Part shown: piece after piece, positions 46,337 through 55,368 of the stretch | Layout of the letters: every line of letters starts with the position of its first letter | Position numbering within the stretch: position 1 is the first letter of the stretch | From: Shewanella woodyi ATCC 51908 | Lineage (GTDB): Bacteria; Pseudomonadota; Gammaproteobacteria; Enterobacterales; Shewanellaceae | DNA: 64,000 nt | Direction: 5' to 3' | NCBI RefSeq assembly: GCF_000019525.1 | Contig: NC_010506.1 | Location: 4,154,001-4,218,000, forward strand | Translations under genes and position numbers: made by a program | The notes under the pieces: generated by a model | The model's input: the letters and a program-made list of their open reading frames with translations, nothing else | Told to the model about the DNA's origin: nothing | Databases searched by the model: none

Positions 46337-46387
46337 AAAAATAGCGCGATATTTTCGGCTACGACGATAGCCATCTACGCTATTTTT
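46337..46387 (-). promoter_or_regulatory. nested hairpin in the subtilase 5' leader
   Basis: AAAAATAGCG and CGCTATTTTT pair over 10 bp at the outer ends, and GGCTA/TAGCC form an inner 5-bp stem. The structure sits 46-96 bp upstream of the subtilase start. It could be an untranslated-leader regulatory element or a terminator of a short leader transcript. Confidence 0.45.
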
Positions 46388-46659
46388 GATTATTCACACA
46401 GCCGAATCTATCAGAAGAGAATTAACTTAACAATAAGTTAACAACAATAAAACAAATGTAAATTTAACTGTGGACAAGGAGCAAAATGACGTTTTACCTG
46501 CTCACTTGAAGTGATTACTGTAAGGCTAAAGTCATCAAAAATACTTAATAACGTTAAATAATTTCTACCCAACTTGAAGCTAATAGCGATTAAATTAATG
46601 CCATCAACATCACACCATGTTATTTTTTACTCTATCGACTCCCATCAGGCATCAGATGC

Positions 46660-47331
46660 ATGTTTAGTCCCAACACTTTCTCTTTTTTATCCCTACTCAC
46701 CAAAAACAATCAACGAGACTGGTTCAAATCCAACCAAACTCAATATGAATCAGAAGTTCGAACACCTGCACTACAATTTATCGAGGCGATGCAGCCACAC
46801 GTTCTTACCCTCTCCCCTAGATTAGTCGCCCTGCCTAAAAAAATAGGCGGCAGCTTAATGCGCCCCCAAAGAGATGCTAGGTTCAGTAAGGATAAGACCC
46901 CCTATAAAACCAATGTCGGCATTCAATTCAGGCATTTTCAGGGTAAAGATGTCCATGCACCGGGACTCTATATCCATATTGCAAACGAGGGGTGTTTTCT
47001 GGGTGCAGGAATTTGGCATCCAGATTCAAAGGCGCTCAATAAGCTTAGAACCTGTATCGATGAGAACCCCAACGCCTACAAGAAAGCACTCGCCCAATTA
47101 CGAGCAGCCGGTTTTGAAATGGAGGGAGACAGCTTAATAAGGCCCCCCAAAGGCTATGACAAGACTCACCCTATGTTGGATGAATTGAAACGCAAAGACT
47201 TTATCGCTATCAAACCCATTAATGCCAAGCAGATCTATGATAAAAACTTCGTGAGCTTATGCGTTAAAGAGTTTGAGCAAACTCAGAAACTAATGGGTTA
47301 TTTATGCTTTGCACTGGATCTGGATTACTAA
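46660..47331 (+). CDS. DUF2461 family protein
   Basis: This 223-residue soluble protein of unknown function belongs to the DUF2461 (TIGR02453) family. Landmarks are FLSLLTKNNQRDWFKSNQ near the N-terminus, RDARFSKDKTPYKTNVGIQFRH (here in pieces), GLYIHIANEGCFLGAGIW and RPPKGYDKTHP. The family is common in gamma- and alphaproteobacteria and in Bacteroidetes. No clear ribosome site is present, and neighbours give no hint of function. Confidence 0.85.
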   Translation: MFSPNTFSFLSLLTKNNQRDWFKSNQTQYESEVRTPALQFIEAMQPHVLTLSPRLVALPKKIGGSLMRPQRDARFSKDKTPYKTNVGIQFRHFQGKDVHAPGLYIHIANEGCFLGAGIWHPDSKALNKLRTCIDENPNAYKKALAQLRAAGFEMEGDSLIRPPKGYDKTHPMLDELKRKDFIAIKPINAKQIYDKNFVSLCVKEFEQTQKLMGYLCFALDLDY

Positions 47332-47393
47332 GAACAGTAAATAATATAGCTAAACAAATAGTGGAGTATCCAGCTAAGGCTACTCCACCTACT

Positions 47394-47975
47394 TTAGGCT
47401 TTTAGCGAGATGAGATAGCTTTTCAGTACCCTAAAGGCATCATCAATCACCTCATACTGACCCGCTTTACCTAGCACCCGTATTCCCTGCATCTGCATCA
47501 GCAGAAAGCGACTAACTTGCATAGAATCTACCTCGCTAGTTATCTCACCGACTGATTTTGCATAAGCAAGGTTGTAATTGAATCCAGTCAAAATTCCATC
47601 AAAAAGACGCTCGCACTGCTCTTTGACCACATCATCAGAGATTATCTTTTCCAAGATCGCATTCTGTAAAAAGCAGCCATATTTCTGATCTTTTTGAATC
47701 GCAACAAAGCTCTCAATATAGGCCAACACTCCATCAAGTCCACTATTCTCAACCATAGGTGTTAGCTTAGGCTGTGAATACTGCTCTAAGTAATATTTAA
47801 GCGACTCTCGATATAGAGTGAGTTTATCACCATAGGTGTTGTAAAGACTAAAGCGGTTGATCCCAAGGTGAGAAACCAGATCGGCGATCGATGTAGCTTC
47901 ATAACCTTGCTGCCAAAACAGCTCCATGGCCAGTACTAACTTCTCCTCTCTATCAAAACCACAACTTCTTGCCAT
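47394..47975 (-). CDS. TetR-family transcriptional regulator
   Basis: This 193-residue repressor has an N-terminal helix-turn-helix (ATSIADLVSHLGINRFSLYNTYGDKLTLY, read as two helices) and a C-terminal ligand domain. It is transcribed divergently from two glutathione transferases, so they are the obvious regulon. The intergenic region holds two copies of ACCGAACGTTTAG/ACCGATCGTTCAG. The inducer is likely an electrophile or toxic organic compound, by analogy with NemR-type systems. Confidence 0.88.
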   Translation of the reverse strand: MARSCGFDREEKLVLAMELFWQQGYEATSIADLVSHLGINRFSLYNTYGDKLTLYRESLKYYLEQYSQPKLTPMVENSGLDGVLAYIESFVAIQKDQKYGCFLQNAILEKIISDDVVKEQCERLFDGILTGFNYNLAYAKSVGEITSEVDSMQVSRFLLMQMQGIRVLGKAGQYEVIDDAFRVLKSYLISLKA

Positions 47976-48013
47976 AGATCTTTTATCTCTTATCTAGTTT
48001 AAATTTATTCTTG

Positions 48014-48061
48014 ACCGAACGTTTAGCTATGGTTTAGATTCTAACCTAACCGATCGTTCAG
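48014..48061 (+). promoter_or_regulatory. repeated TetR-like operator between tetR and GST genes
   Basis: ACCGAACGTTTAG at 48014-48026 and ACCGATCGTTCAG at 48049-48061 match at 11 of 13 positions and are spaced 35 bp apart start to start. Each contains a partial dyad (GAACGTTT, CGATCG) like known TetR operators. Their position between divergent genes suggests auto-control and control of the transferases. Confidence 0.55.
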
Positions 48062-48107
48062 TTAAAGCAATTAATGCTATTAAAGCTACCAATGAGAAGA
48101 ACAAATC

Positions 48108-48740
48108 ATGAAATTATATGAATTAGCCCCAACCCCAAGCGCTAGACGAGTAAATATTTTCCTTGCAGAGATGGGGATCGAAATCGATAGAGTGAATATC
48201 GATATACGTAGTGGCGAGAACTTAACTGATGAATTTAAGGCGATGAGCGTCAATGGTCGCATCCCACTCTTAGCACTAGATGATGGGCAAACCTTATGTG
48301 AGTCTGTTGCCATCTGCCGTTATTTTGATGAGCTGCATCAGCCAAAAAATTCATTATTTGGCACCACACCAATCGAGAAAGCAAAAATCGAGATGTGGCA
48401 ACGTATCTGTGAACTTCAAGGCTTGTTCGTTGGCTTTCAAGCATTTAGAAATATCACTAAGATTTTTGAAGACAGAGAAAACTGCGTGGAAGCTTGGGGA
48501 GAGGAATCTAAACGCAGACTAATAGATTTCCTACCTACTCTAGAAACACAACTGAGCCAGCATCAATTTATTGCAGGCAACAGCTTCTCTATTGCTGACA
48601 TTACCGCCTATGCCATGATGACTTTCATTCAAAATCTGGATATTACCCCAAGCAAAGAGCAAGTTAATTTAACCCGTTGGCTACATGAAATCGAGCAAAG
48701 GTCATCGGTTCAAAGTGTTAATGCGGGTAACAACGCCTAA
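48108..48740 (+). CDS. glutathione S-transferase
   Basis: This soluble protein of 210 residues has a thioredoxin-like N-terminal domain (MKLYELAPTPSARRVNIFL; NGRIPLLALDDGQTLCESVAICRYF, in pieces) and an all-helical C-terminal domain (FSIADITAYAMMTFI). Conserved Pro in RIPLL and the Glu-Ser turn bind glutathione. A Ser in the TPSARR region may be the catalytic hydroxyl. It is the first of two GST genes, 55 bp before the next, downstream of the TetR-type operator. Confidence 0.9.
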   Translation: MKLYELAPTPSARRVNIFLAEMGIEIDRVNIDIRSGENLTDEFKAMSVNGRIPLLALDDGQTLCESVAICRYFDELHQPKNSLFGTTPIEKAKIEMWQRICELQGLFVGFQAFRNITKIFEDRENCVEAWGEESKRRLIDFLPTLETQLSQHQFIAGNSFSIADITAYAMMTFIQNLDITPSKEQVNLTRWLHEIEQRSSVQSVNAGNNA

Positions 48741-48795
48741 CTCATTCCCTAAATTTAAAGTTTAATTGAAGACTTATTCGTACTTTGGAGCCACT

Positions 48796-49464
48796 ATGAT
48801 AGACCTCTATACAGCAGCAACCCCTAATGGTCATAAGATCTCTATCGCTTTAGAGGAGATGGGACTCGAATACAGAGTTCATCACCTAGATCTGATGCAA
48901 GCCGATCAGAAAAAGCCTGAGTATTTAGCGATAAACCCTAATGGGCGGATCCCAGCAATTATCGACCGAGACAATGATGATTTTGCCGTCTTTGAGTCAG
49001 GTGCTATTTTGCTCTACCTGGCAGAGAAAACAGGTAAATTGCTCCCTACTAATCCTAAAAAGCGCTCCCAAGTGATCCAATGGCTGATGTTCCAGATGGG
49101 TGGTGTGGGGCCTATGATGGGGCAAGCAAATGTGTTTCACCGCTACTTCCCAGAGAAGATCCCCGCAGCAATCGAGCGATATCAAAATGAGAGTCGTCGC
49201 CTATTTGAGGTGATGAACCTGCAATTATCAGATAACCGCTATTTGGCTGGAGATGAATACTCCATCGCCGATATCTCCACTTGGCCATGGGTACGAATTT
49301 ATGAGTGGAGTGGTGTCGACATTTCAGGGCTAGAACATCTTCAGCGCTGGATGGATGAATTAGCCGAACGAAAGGCCTGTCAAATAGGCGTTATCACTCC
49401 ACCACCTTCGGATCTCAGTGATAAGGAGCGAGCCGAGCAGATAAGTAAAATGGTTTCGAGGTAA
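48796..49464 (+). CDS. glutathione S-transferase, YfcG-like
   Basis: This protein of about 222 residues resembles YfcG/YghU-type transferases, which in E. coli have disulfide reductase activity. The start at 48796 gives [21 protein letters not shown], the typical N-terminus, with GGAG six nt upstream; a TTG 10 codons earlier is less likely. Key segments are [29 protein letters not shown], and [14 protein letters not shown]. It follows the other GST by 55 bp and likely shares its regulation. Confidence 0.9.
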   Translation: MIDLYTAATPNGHKISIALEEMGLEYRVHHLDLMQADQKKPEYLAINPNGRIPAIIDRDNDDFAVFESGAILLYLAEKTGKLLPTNPKKRSQVIQWLMFQMGGVGPMMGQANVFHRYFPEKIPAAIERYQNESRRLFEVMNLQLSDNRYLAGDEYSIADISTWPWVRIYEWSGVDISGLEHLQRWMDELAERKACQIGVITPPPSDLSDKERAEQISKMVSR

Positions 49465-49507
49465 ATTAACCTATTTAATCGCTTATTAGACTAACGCGAC
49501 ACGATAA

Positions 49508-49533
49508 AAGAGCAGCGCTATAAGGCTGCTCTT
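49508..49533 (-). terminator. terminator between the convergent GST and yqfB genes
   Basis: AAGAGCAGC and GCTGCTCTT form a 9-bp stem with an 8-nt loop. On the minus strand TTTT follows. It is positioned to stop the yqfB transcript and perhaps the GST operon. Confidence 0.65.
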
Positions 49534-49564
49534 CACTAAATTCGGTACTGCTCTGATAACTGAG

Positions 49565-49906
49565 TCAGGCCAACTTATATGAGATAAGATAGAGCTGCTC
49601 AGTATCTGGATAAACTGAACTAATGATCTCTTTAAGCTTCGGCAAAGGCAGGTACTCTTGCTCGGCATGAAACTCATTGATCTCGCTAAATTGAAGCGGC
49701 TCCACCGACAGTATTTCGATATCACAAACTTTAATATCGGTTTCCAAAGTAAACACTTCAACCTGAGTGCCTGGAACATAGTGACACTCTGATTCATCCC
49801 GTATGGTGATGGTCTTTTTCCCCGATACGACAAAGGGGGTCAAAAATTCAAAAAAAGTAATTTTTGTTGGCGCAGCTTTCATCTTCAAATCCACAGTTGA
49901 ACTCAT
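49565..49906 (-). CDS. yqfB: N4-acetylcytidine amidohydrolase, YqfB (ASCH domain)
   Basis: YqfB hydrolyses N4-acetylcytidine and related compounds to cytidine. The 113-residue protein has the ASCH fold. The segment ITFFEFLTPFVVSGKKTITIRDESE, read in pieces, contains the conserved KTITIRDESE with catalytic Lys and Glu. FHAEQEYLPLPKLKEII and YLISYKLA at the end match too. An internal ATG (MKAAPT) could be the true start, since homologues are about 103 residues. Confidence 0.88.
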   Translation of the reverse strand: MSSTVDLKMKAAPTKITFFEFLTPFVVSGKKTITIRDESECHYVPGTQVEVFTLETDIKVCDIEILSVEPLQFSEINEFHAEQEYLPLPKLKEIISSVYPDTEQLYLISYKLA

Positions 49907-50195
49907 ATACTCACTTTATCACTTACAGTATTCAGAGAGCATCAGGCTAAATCGTCAAGTTAAGAGCCTATTCTACTCAGGTTTTAAGCCCTACTAAAGC
50001 AGTATTGGTTTCAGATAAAAGTCTCTTAATCTTTGTAAGTTTTTAAAGCTGCTTGTTTGTTAATTGTTGTTAACTGAAACTTATTTAAGCTGTTGATAAG
50101 GTATGTTTTTATTAATTGTTCGCTCTCGGCAAACCTTAGGCTAGGATGCATCACAAATACGTAAATACGTATCCTTACATTTAGGAACTAAGAGC

Positions 50196-50852
50196 ATGAC
50201 TCCACAAGAACAAGAACTGATTCAAAACGTAGCAAATAAATTAAAAGCCAGTCCAAGCAAAGCCAAAGATCTTGATGCAGAAAACCTCATCAGCCAAGAG
50301 ATCGCCTCTCAAGAGGATATCGTCTACAAGTTAACTCAAGCGGTTCTTGTACAAGAGATGGCGCTTAAGGAGCTTAAGTCAAAAAGTGACTTTTTAGAGT
50401 CTCAAGTTGAGCATTTCAGAAAAGAGTCTGAGCGTGGCACCTTAAGTCGCATGATGGGTGGAACGAATCCAGCTCCAGTGCAGCCACAACCCGTGCGCCA
50501 ACCAAGTGCTTTTGGTAGCTTTATGCAAACAGCAGCGGGTGTTGCAGCTGGTATGGTTGCAGGTAACTTAATCAGTAACGCCCTTTTTGGCGAAGATGAG
50601 CCTACGGCAGAAGCGACACCAGAAGTTGCACCTGAGACTGAATCATCGCCAACAGAGACAGCTGCTGCAGAAACAGCGGCACCTGAAGATACAAGTTCTA
50701 GCTTCTTAGACAGTAACTCAGATTTTGCCTCTGAATATAGCGAGCCAAGCACCGACTTTGGTAGCGATACTTTTGCTAATTCAGGTTTTGGTGGCGATGA
50801 GAGTTTTGGTGGTTTTGATGATGGCGGCTTCGGCGACGACGAAGATTTTTAA
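50196..50852 (+). CDS. DUF2076 family protein with Gly/Phe/Asp-rich tail
   Basis: This 218-residue protein of the DUF2076 family starts MTPQEQELIQNVANKLK, a typical opening. The N-terminal half is helical/coiled-coil (to ~95), followed by a hydrophobic Gly/Ala stretch (GSFMQTAAGVAAGMVAGNLI), then an acidic low-complexity region and a repetitive tail of Gly, Phe, Asp (GFGGDESFGGFDDGGFGDDED). It has no signal peptide. Function is unknown; the tail could mediate assembly or envelope association. Confidence 0.85.
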   Translation: MTPQEQELIQNVANKLKASPSKAKDLDAENLISQEIASQEDIVYKLTQAVLVQEMALKELKSKSDFLESQVEHFRKESERGTLSRMMGGTNPAPVQPQPVRQPSAFGSFMQTAAGVAAGMVAGNLISNALFGEDEPTAEATPEVAPETESSPTETAAAETAAPEDTSSSFLDSNSDFASEYSEPSTDFGSDTFANSGFGGDESFGGFDDGGFGDDEDF

Positions 50853-50878
50853 TCCATTAAAATAGTGCTAACTTATAT

Positions 50879-50903
50879 CAGGCTGCAGGGTCTCTGCAGC
50901 CTG
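50879..50903 (+). terminator. hairpin after the DUF2076 gene
   Basis: CAGGCTGCAG and CTGCAGCCTG form a perfect 10-bp stem with a 5-nt loop, 27 bp past the stop. No U-run follows, so it is at best a weak terminator. Confidence 0.45.
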
Positions 50904-50956
50904 AACATCTTGATGATAAAAACTCCCCCTTCTGCCCATCACTGCAAAAAAGATGC

Positions 50957-51598
50957 TCAATCATCTTTTATTAATAGCCATGCCGACTCAATGGCAGAGA
51001 TCTTGCCCCTAATACCACCAGGAGCATCCCGAGAGTCCAGTTGATTAACACAATAGTTCTCACTATAGTGCAGCTCAACTTCATCACAGCTGATTGAAAA
51101 GGGAGGACCATCCATCAAAGTTTGATCATAAGTGTAAATCACAAGTAGCTGAGGAGCCCCGCACGTAATATCGATAAGGTGCGAGGAGTACCGCTTTCTC
51201 ATCTCAAAAGGCAACGCAACCAAAGCAGCCCTGTCATAAATGCCATCTACCGCTCCAACTAACTCAGAGGACAAGGCAAAAATATCACCTACAAATAGAT
51301 CAATATTAGCAGCCCGATATAAAGTGAAGTCCCCCACTTTGGTCACGTTCGGCGTGAGCCCTAATGCTATAAAAAGCGCCTCTACAGCTTGTTGATTCAG
51401 CTCAACACCGACAACCTGATAACCACAACTAAGAAGATGCTCAATATCCCGGGTTTTACCGCACAAGGGAACCAGTATCCGGCCACCTCTTCTCACCCCC
51501 AAGCGGGAGAGGTGCTCCGCTAGGAAGCAGTTTATCTCTTGCTCGTGAAATGCTATTTCCCCCCTCTCCCACCTTTCATGCCAAAAACTTGCTTTCAT
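50957..51598 (-). CDS. tpm: thiopurine S-methyltransferase
   Basis: Tpm transfers a methyl group from SAM to thiopurines, and in bacteria also to selenite and tellurite compounds. The 213-residue protein has the family start MKASFWHERWERGEIAFHE, RILVPLCGKTRDIEHLL (SAM loop) and VVGVELNQQAVEA, followed by IYDRAALVALP. A strong ribosome site, AGGAGG, lies four nt before the ATG. Single gene. Confidence 0.93.
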   Translation of the reverse strand: MKASFWHERWERGEIAFHEQEINCFLAEHLSRLGVRRGGRILVPLCGKTRDIEHLLSCGYQVVGVELNQQAVEALFIALGLTPNVTKVGDFTLYRAANIDLFVGDIFALSSELVGAVDGIYDRAALVALPFEMRKRYSSHLIDITCGAPQLLVIYTYDQTLMDGPPFSISCDEVELHYSENYCVNQLDSRDAPGGIRGKISAIESAWLLIKDD

Positions 51599-51790
51599 AC
51601 TGCCTCCTTAATCGTTGAGTTTCCTGTTCCAGTTCCTATTCCAACTCAGTTCTGAACTCAGATTAAAAACAGCATACAAGTTAAAGTCGACTTTAAGTCA
51701 AGAGCCCGCTACTCTAAAAGTTAACCAAGGCTCATAAAAGAGGCTTGCAGAAAACACAGAGAAAAAGTTGACAAGAAAATTGGAGAGAAA

Positions 51791-52201
51791 ATGGATATCG
51801 CTGAGGTTGCCAAAGCTACCGGACTCCCCGCTTCAACATTAAGGTATTATGAGGAGAAGGGGTTGATACGCTCAAGTGGCAGAAATGGACTACGAAGAAC
51901 CTATCACCCAAAAGTCATAGAGCAACTCGCCTTAATCTCTTTAGGCCGCAACGCAGGTTTTTCGCTAGATGAGATAGGAAAAATGTTTACCGCAGAAGGT
52001 CCCGACATTAACCGCAAGCTGCTACTGGCCAAGGCTGATGAATTGGACAGAAAGATAGAGGAGTTAGCCACCATGAGTAAAGGGCTGCGTCACGCCGCCG
52101 CTTGCAAGGTACCTAACCAATTAGACTGCCCTAAATTTCTTCGCATCCTGCGTATAGCAGGCAAAAACCGCTCTAGGCATTCAAATATATTGAAAAGATA
52201 A
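51791..52201 (+). CDS. MerR-family transcriptional regulator
   Basis: This 136-residue regulator begins MDIAEVAKATGLPASTLRYYEEKGLI, a standard MerR winged-helix N-terminus, followed by the long dimerisation helix and a C-terminal Cys pair spaced eight residues apart (CKVPNQLDC). In the family such Cys can bind metal or respond to redox. The metal-binding loop of CueR/ZntR is not clearly present, so specificity is open. GGAG sits a few nt before the ATG. Confidence 0.87.
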   Translation: MDIAEVAKATGLPASTLRYYEEKGLIRSSGRNGLRRTYHPKVIEQLALISLGRNAGFSLDEIGKMFTAEGPDINRKLLLAKADELDRKIEELATMSKGLRHAAACKVPNQLDCPKFLRILRIAGKNRSRHSNILKR

Positions 52202-52237
52202 TCTCTATTTTCTTTTTTCCACGGATTTATTTAGGCG

Positions 52238-52720
52238 CTAAGCCTTTCTACCTGCTACGGGTTCGCTGATATTTTCAATATCAACCAAGTTCCACCTTAA
52301 GCCCTTGTTTCGATAGATCCGCTTTTTAAGTTGCGTATAATCAGCAACATCATGTTCAAGGCGCTGGCCCACCACAATACACTTCAATATTGAATCAGAG
52401 TGATTAATTAGCTTATGGGGCAGACCACCAGCACGGTAACCAATAAAGTCACCGGAAGTGACCACAAACTTCTCATCACCAATCCAAGCTTCAGCTTCCC
52501 CTTCAAGGATATAAACACACTCCTCCTCATGGTAATGAAAATGCAGCTCTGTCGATTCACATCTAGGGGCTATCTCCACAATATGGAAACCGATATTCAG
52601 TAAACCAGTTAGATCCCCCAAAGACTTATTCAAGCGCTGAGCATTATCATTTAAAAAATGGATTTTATGCACACCATCAAGTTGCTCAATCTCAGCTTTT
52701 CTCACTAAATATCTATCCAT
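52238..52720 (-). CDS. cupin-domain protein
   Basis: This protein of about 160 residues is a small cupin. The first motif is visible as CESTELHFHYHEEECVYILEG (metal-binding His residues and Glu), and the second as GDFIGYRAGGLPHKLIN. Substrate unknown; many such proteins bind a metal and a small acid or sugar. The start MDRYLVRKAEIE at 52720 has GGGGGAG just upstream; two earlier in-frame starts lack it. Confidence 0.75.
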   Translation of the reverse strand: MDRYLVRKAEIEQLDGVHKIHFLNDNAQRLNKSLGDLTGLLNIGFHIVEIAPRCESTELHFHYHEEECVYILEGEAEAWIGDEKFVVTSGDFIGYRAGGLPHKLINHSDSILKCIVVGQRLEHDVADYTQLKKRIYRNKGLRWNLVDIENISEPVAGRKA

Positions 52721-52808
52721 AACTCCCCCAAAATCCTTCATAACATTCACACCTAGTGCCAATCAGTATCAAAGTATCGATAGGGACGAGCTTTAGCAAG
52801 GTTAGGCT

Positions 52809-53234
52809 TTAAACGTTAATAACGGCCAGCATGTCTTCATCCATCCCTACTTCAGTGAAACCAAAGCTTGAATAAAAATCTTTTGCAACTGGGTTTTTAG
52901 GGTTGTAACAGATCTCAATCTCCCTAAGTTTTGTAGACTGTTTAATCTCATTTAAAGCTAAATCTAAAGCTTTTCGACCTATACCCTTGTTTTGGAATTT
53001 TTGATCAATCATAAAGCGCCAAATAGATGTTTTCTCTGATGTTTCATGAACCCACATGAAAAAGCCCACGAGCTCTTTATTTGCGTAAATAGCACGGGAT
53101 TCGTAACCCTCAAAAAGAGACTCGACAAGTGACCATGTATTTTCTGCAACAAGAGCTTCCTGCTCTTTAGACACTTCCAGCTCACAAACCTGTTCATAAT
53201 TTTTTCTTGTAACAGGTTGAAGTAATACTTCCAC
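52809..53234 (-). CDS. GNAT acetyltransferase, BltD/spermidine-acetyltransferase-like
   Basis: This 141-residue GNAT-family enzyme has the acetyl-CoA-binding motif QKFQNKGIGRKALDLAL and a C-terminal NPVAKDFYSSFGFTEVG signature shared with BltD-type polyamine acetyltransferases. The acceptor is probably a polyamine or other small amine, but this is inference. A 394-bp gap separates it from the RsmB-like gene; I see no feature in that gap. Confidence 0.83.
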   Translation of the reverse strand: MEVLLQPVTRKNYEQVCELEVSKEQEALVAENTWSLVESLFEGYESRAIYANKELVGFFMWVHETSEKTSIWRFMIDQKFQNKGIGRKALDLALNEIKQSTKLREIEICYNPKNPVAKDFYSSFGFTEVGMDEDMLAVINV

Positions 53235-53628
53235 TAACTACTCCTTAACTAAAATAAAGCTAACTAAAATCAAGTCCGCTTATACTAATCAACAACATAA
53301 CGACTGTAATGTACATTATCAATATTCTACCTACGGCTAAAGCTTACCTAATTAATCTAACCAGCCATTAAATGATCACGTTCACATCCATTATTCTTTT
53401 CTTCGACTTGAACTCAGAGTTATCAAAAATAACGTATTGCCGAGAAACTTAGAAACAACGGGCTCCAACCCTCAATAACCTACTTAATAACTTACTCAAT
53501 ACCAAAACTCAGTCAGATGCTAAAAACCAGAAAATGTAATCAGCCTTAATTCCAAGACTCCACCCTCTCCTATGAGCAGAACTCTTCTGTTATAATCCCA
53601 CCTAACCAGCCTATCTAAACAACTACCC

Positions 53629-55011
53629 ATGGTCGACGCCTTGAATACAAGCCAAACTCGCTCAACAGAGCCATCAGCTGACGCACTCTCTTTTGATAAC
53701 CTGCAAGCCGATACGCCGGCTCAAAAACGTGCATTAAGCTATGCCAATACCATCTATCAGCTGTTTCATCAGGTGATGGATAAGCAGCAGCCTGCCGATC
53801 GGGTTGTAGGTGAATATTTCAGGGTAAATAAGAAACACGGCTCTAAAGACAGACGAGTTATCCGAGAAAGCCTGTTTGCACTGTTTCGTTGGTGGGGGTG
53901 GTTACGAAAGTTCGACTCTCAATCAGAAATTGAGCAGACTTGGCTTATACAATTAACCATTAATGCCCGTTTAGAATCTCACCCGTGGAGTGAATTTATC
54001 TCAGCGTGGGAGACGTTTGCAGGTTTAGTTAGCATAAATTCAGCCCCTGAGTTTAGCCATATATCACAAAGAGCCACTTGGTTAAATGAGCAGTTCTCTG
54101 AACATTGTTTCACGACCGACGAGCTCGTTCCCGATTGGTTTTGGGAGGTCTGCCCAAGTGAGAATAGTGAGCAGCGTTTAGCATTAGTTGAGTCGCTCTC
54201 ATCTCGTCCACCTATCTGGGGACGGGTACAGAATATCGACCTTGATGACGCCATTCAATCTCTGCAAAAATTAGATATTCCAGCTAAAGGTTGTGAGTTT
54301 TTCAGCGACAGCATCAACCTTGGTAATAAGAATATTAACCTTAATGGGCTCTCTCTTTATAAAGAGGGTGAACTTGAGATCCAAGATCTTGGCTCTCAAG
54401 TTGTTGGCCAACTCTGTCAACCTAGAGCTGATGACAACTGGTGGGATACGTGTAGTGGCGCAGGTGGTAAAAGCTTACAAATACGCTCGCTAATGTTACA
54501 ACAATCTCAAGAGGCTCAAGGCAGTATTATCGCTTCTGATATACGTAGAAAGCCCCTAGAGGAGCTGGCGAAAAGAGCAAAACGTGCTGGCTTTAAGAAG
54601 ATCACCACATCCCCTTGGAAATCAGATGAACTCCCAGTACCTCATGCTCACTTTGATGGGGTGTTAGTCGATGCTCCCTGCAGTTGCACTGGCACTTGGC
54701 GACGTAACCCAGATATGCGCTGGATAGACACCATAGACACAGTGCTAGATAAGCCGAGTTTACAGCTGGATATTTTAACTCGATCCAGCAAAGCCGTGAA
54801 AGCAGGTGCAACTTTGGTCTACGCTACATGCTCACTCTCTCCTTTGGAGAATGAAGAGGTGGTCAAGGCCTTTCTGGCTCAACACAGTGATTTTAGCCTA
54901 GAGATAACCACTCACCCCTTTACTGGCGCTAAAGACACCATGCATACCGTAGTCCCTTATCAGGCAGATACTGATGGTATGTTTGTCGCACGGATGCTCA
55001 AACGTAGCTAA
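53629..55011 (+). CDS. RsmB/NOP-family RNA m5C methyltransferase
   Basis: This SAM-dependent cytosine-5 RNA methyltransferase has 460 residues. The N-terminal half is helical and family-specific (NTIYQLFHQVMDKQQPADRVVG). The catalytic domain has DTCSGAGGKSLQIRSLM (SAM site), DAPCSCTGTWRRNPD at ~350 with one catalytic Cys, and YATCSLSPLENEEV at ~400 with the other. It lacks the NusB-like sequence of true RsmB, so it is an RsmB relative whose target base is not certain. There is no evident ribosome site at the ATG. Confidence 0.88.
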   Translation: MVDALNTSQTRSTEPSADALSFDNLQADTPAQKRALSYANTIYQLFHQVMDKQQPADRVVGEYFRVNKKHGSKDRRVIRESLFALFRWWGWLRKFDSQSEIEQTWLIQLTINARLESHPWSEFISAWETFAGLVSINSAPEFSHISQRATWLNEQFSEHCFTTDELVPDWFWEVCPSENSEQRLALVESLSSRPPIWGRVQNIDLDDAIQSLQKLDIPAKGCEFFSDSINLGNKNINLNGLSLYKEGELEIQDLGSQVVGQLCQPRADDNWWDTCSGAGGKSLQIRSLMLQQSQEAQGSIIASDIRRKPLEELAKRAKRAGFKKITTSPWKSDELPVPHAHFDGVLVDAPCSCTGTWRRNPDMRWIDTIDTVLDKPSLQLDILTRSSKAVKAGATLVYATCSLSPLENEEVVKAFLAQHSDFSLEITTHPFTGAKDTMHTVVPYQADTDGMFVARMLKRS

Positions 55012-55049
55012 TGAGCAATCTTTACCCTGCTGCAGATAAGCAGACAATA

Positions 55050-55077
55050 GATAAAGGCGGCTTTGGCTGCCTTTATC
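55050..55077 (+). terminator. hairpin terminator after the RsmB-like gene
   Basis: GATAAAGGCGGC and GCTGCCTTTATC pair over 12 positions, one of them G-U, around a TTTG loop. It lies 39 bp after the stop, with only a short U tract. Confidence 0.6.
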
Positions 55078-55169
55078 ATCAAACTGCGCAGTGTCATACT
55101 CCTGTCATCTCGCCTAATTAATATCCAGACAATACATATCTATCAACACTCAATAATTGGATATAAACA

Positions 55170-55340
55170 ATGTCAAACTTCTACGACAATGATGATCTTC
55201 TCTGGGACAGTGAAATAGGTGAGGAGACTCGCGATAAACATAAGAGTAAACGAAATAAGCATAATCGCAGACAATTATCAGATCAAAAACGTCAAGCTTT
55301 CGAGTCTGAGCAAGCTAGCAGATCGACCTACCACTCTTAG
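55170..55340 (+). CDS. small 56-residue protein
   Basis: A short frame opens MSNFYDNDDLLWDSEIGEE, an acidic N-terminus, then a basic middle (KHKSKRNKHNRRQ) and a polar tail ending STYHS. It stands alone between a hairpin and MITE E. It has only a weak ribosome site but plausible composition. A DNA- or RNA-related role would be guesswork. Confidence 0.55.
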   Translation: MSNFYDNDDLLWDSEIGEETRDKHKSKRNKHNRRQLSDQKRQAFESEQASRSTYHS

Positions 55341-55368
55341 TCAAATATAGATCTTCTCCTATAGATTT

